Shown: one piece after another, positions 13,684 through 14,200 of the stretch
Numbering within the stretch: the first letter of the stretch is position 1
How the letters are laid out: the number at the start of each line of letters is the position of its first letter
Origin: an uncultured Chitinophaga sp.
GTDB taxonomy: Bacteria; Bacteroidota; Bacteroidia; Chitinophagales; Chitinophagaceae
Assembly (NCBI RefSeq): GCF_937874145.1
Contig: NZ_CALNBI010000180.1
Span: 1-14,200, forward strand
Reading direction: 5' to 3'
DNA length: 14,200 bases
Position numbers and translations under genes: made by a program
Notes under the pieces: model-generated
The model's database searches: none
What the model was told of the DNA's origin: nothing
Seen by the model: only the letters and a program-made list of their open reading frames with translations

Positions 13684-14200
13684 ATGAAAATGGATCTGAA
13701 GAAAACGGTGTTCCTGGCCGCGATGGCTTTGGGAACATCAACGGCATTTGCACAGCAGCCCGGCGAATTATGGGGGCAGAACAGCGAAGCCGGGAAAGGC
13801 GAAAAAACGAAATGGTTCACCGATGCAAAATTCGGGCTCTTCCTGCACTGGGGCCCTTACGCCCACTTCGGCGGCGAAATCCGAGGCAAACGTTACTACG
13901 GCATCACGGAATGGATCATGCAGCGCGACAAAACCCCGGCCAATGAATATGCACGCCTGTCGCAGGGGTTCAATCCTTCCCAATTCAATGCGGATGAATG
14001 GGTGACCATCGCGAAAGCCGCGGGCGTGAAGTATATCGTTATCACCTCCAAGCACCACGACGGTTTCGCCATGTTCGATTCCAAATATTCCGACTTCGAT
14101 ATCGTGGACGCCACGCCCTTCAAGCGCGATCCGCTGAAAGAACTGGCGGCCGCCTGCAAAAAGGCCGGCATCAAGCTCGGGTTTTATTACTCGCAGTTCC
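13684..14200 (+). CDS. Secreted GH29 alpha-L-fucosidase, 3'-truncated by the window edge
   Basis: The first 172 codons of a glycoside hydrolase family 29 enzyme, which releases terminal alpha-linked L-fucose from glycans by a retaining mechanism. A signal peptide (MKMDLKKTVFLAAMALG...) has a likely cut after AFA at about residue 23, indicating export to the periplasm or beyond. The family's N-terminal barrel motifs are present: AKFGLFLHWGPY with His55, then an aromatic, Trp-rich stretch (YYGITEW), FNPSQFNADEW, and SKHHDGFAMFDS with His124-His125, followed by RDPLKELAAACKKAGIKLGFYYS. The catalytic nucleophile Asp lies past the right edge, so activity cannot be judged. A second ATG two codons in is possible. 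No SusC/SusD or other polysaccharide-utilisation gene is visible on this side, and the preceding terminator separates it from the peptidase gene. Some GH29-like proteins have other substrates. Confidence 0.93.
   Translation, partial: MKMDLKKTVFLAAMALGTSTAFAQQPGELWGQNSEAGKGEKTKWFTDAKFGLFLHWGPYAHFGGEIRGKRYYGITEWIMQRDKTPANEYARLSQGFNPSQFNADEWVTIAKAAGVKYIVITSKHHDGFAMFDSKYSDFDIVDATPFKRDPLKELAAACKKAGIKLGFYYSQF

Overview
The window looks like chromosomal DNA from a Bacteroidota bacterium, most likely the Chitinophaga group. The evidence is a moderately GC-rich composition, starts without clear Shine-Dalgarno sequences, one good match to the Bacteroidota promoter (TTTG, then TAnnTTTG), a very large alpha-2-macroglobulin lipoprotein next to a penicillin-binding protein 1C gene, and a secreted GH29 enzyme. 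The genus is an inference from style and remembered family resemblance, not from a search. I see no prophage, transposase, CRISPR array, tRNA or rRNA.

Layout. Positions 1-1205 (+) hold the 3' part of a two-domain soluble ABC ATPase (ModF/PhrA-like). Only 37 bases later, 1243-6801 (+) encodes an 1852-residue alpha-2-macroglobulin-like lipoprotein with an intact thioester motif. A strong terminator-like hairpin (6820-6857) follows and almost touches the start of pbpC (6859-9249, +). On the other strand rarA (9243-10502, -) converges on pbpC with a 7-base overlap. It is preceded in the same probable operon by a four-helix membrane protein of unknown function (10516-11043, -), which has a good promoter at 11068-11097. 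Divergently, 11153-13189 (+) encodes a secreted M13 zinc metallopeptidase that ends at a clear rho-independent terminator (13217-13249). A gap of about 490 bases contains a palindrome, a 14-base direct repeat and a possible structured RNA. A secreted GH29 alpha-L-fucosidase then begins at 13684 and runs off the right edge.

How the genes fit together. The macroglobulin and PBP1C genes form the recurrent bacterial pair. The accepted idea is that the macroglobulin traps foreign proteases near the cell surface while PBP1C polymerises or repairs peptidoglycan. RarA works at stalled replication forks and has no obvious link to the envelope genes; its membrane-protein partner is unexplained. The M13 peptidase and the fucosidase are exported degradative enzymes, each apparently with its own transcription unit.

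The coding genes are all recognisable families or an ordinary small membrane protein. The least explained parts are the 13250-13683 gap and the hairpin pressed against the pbpC start. I did not find a convincing new multi-gene system here.
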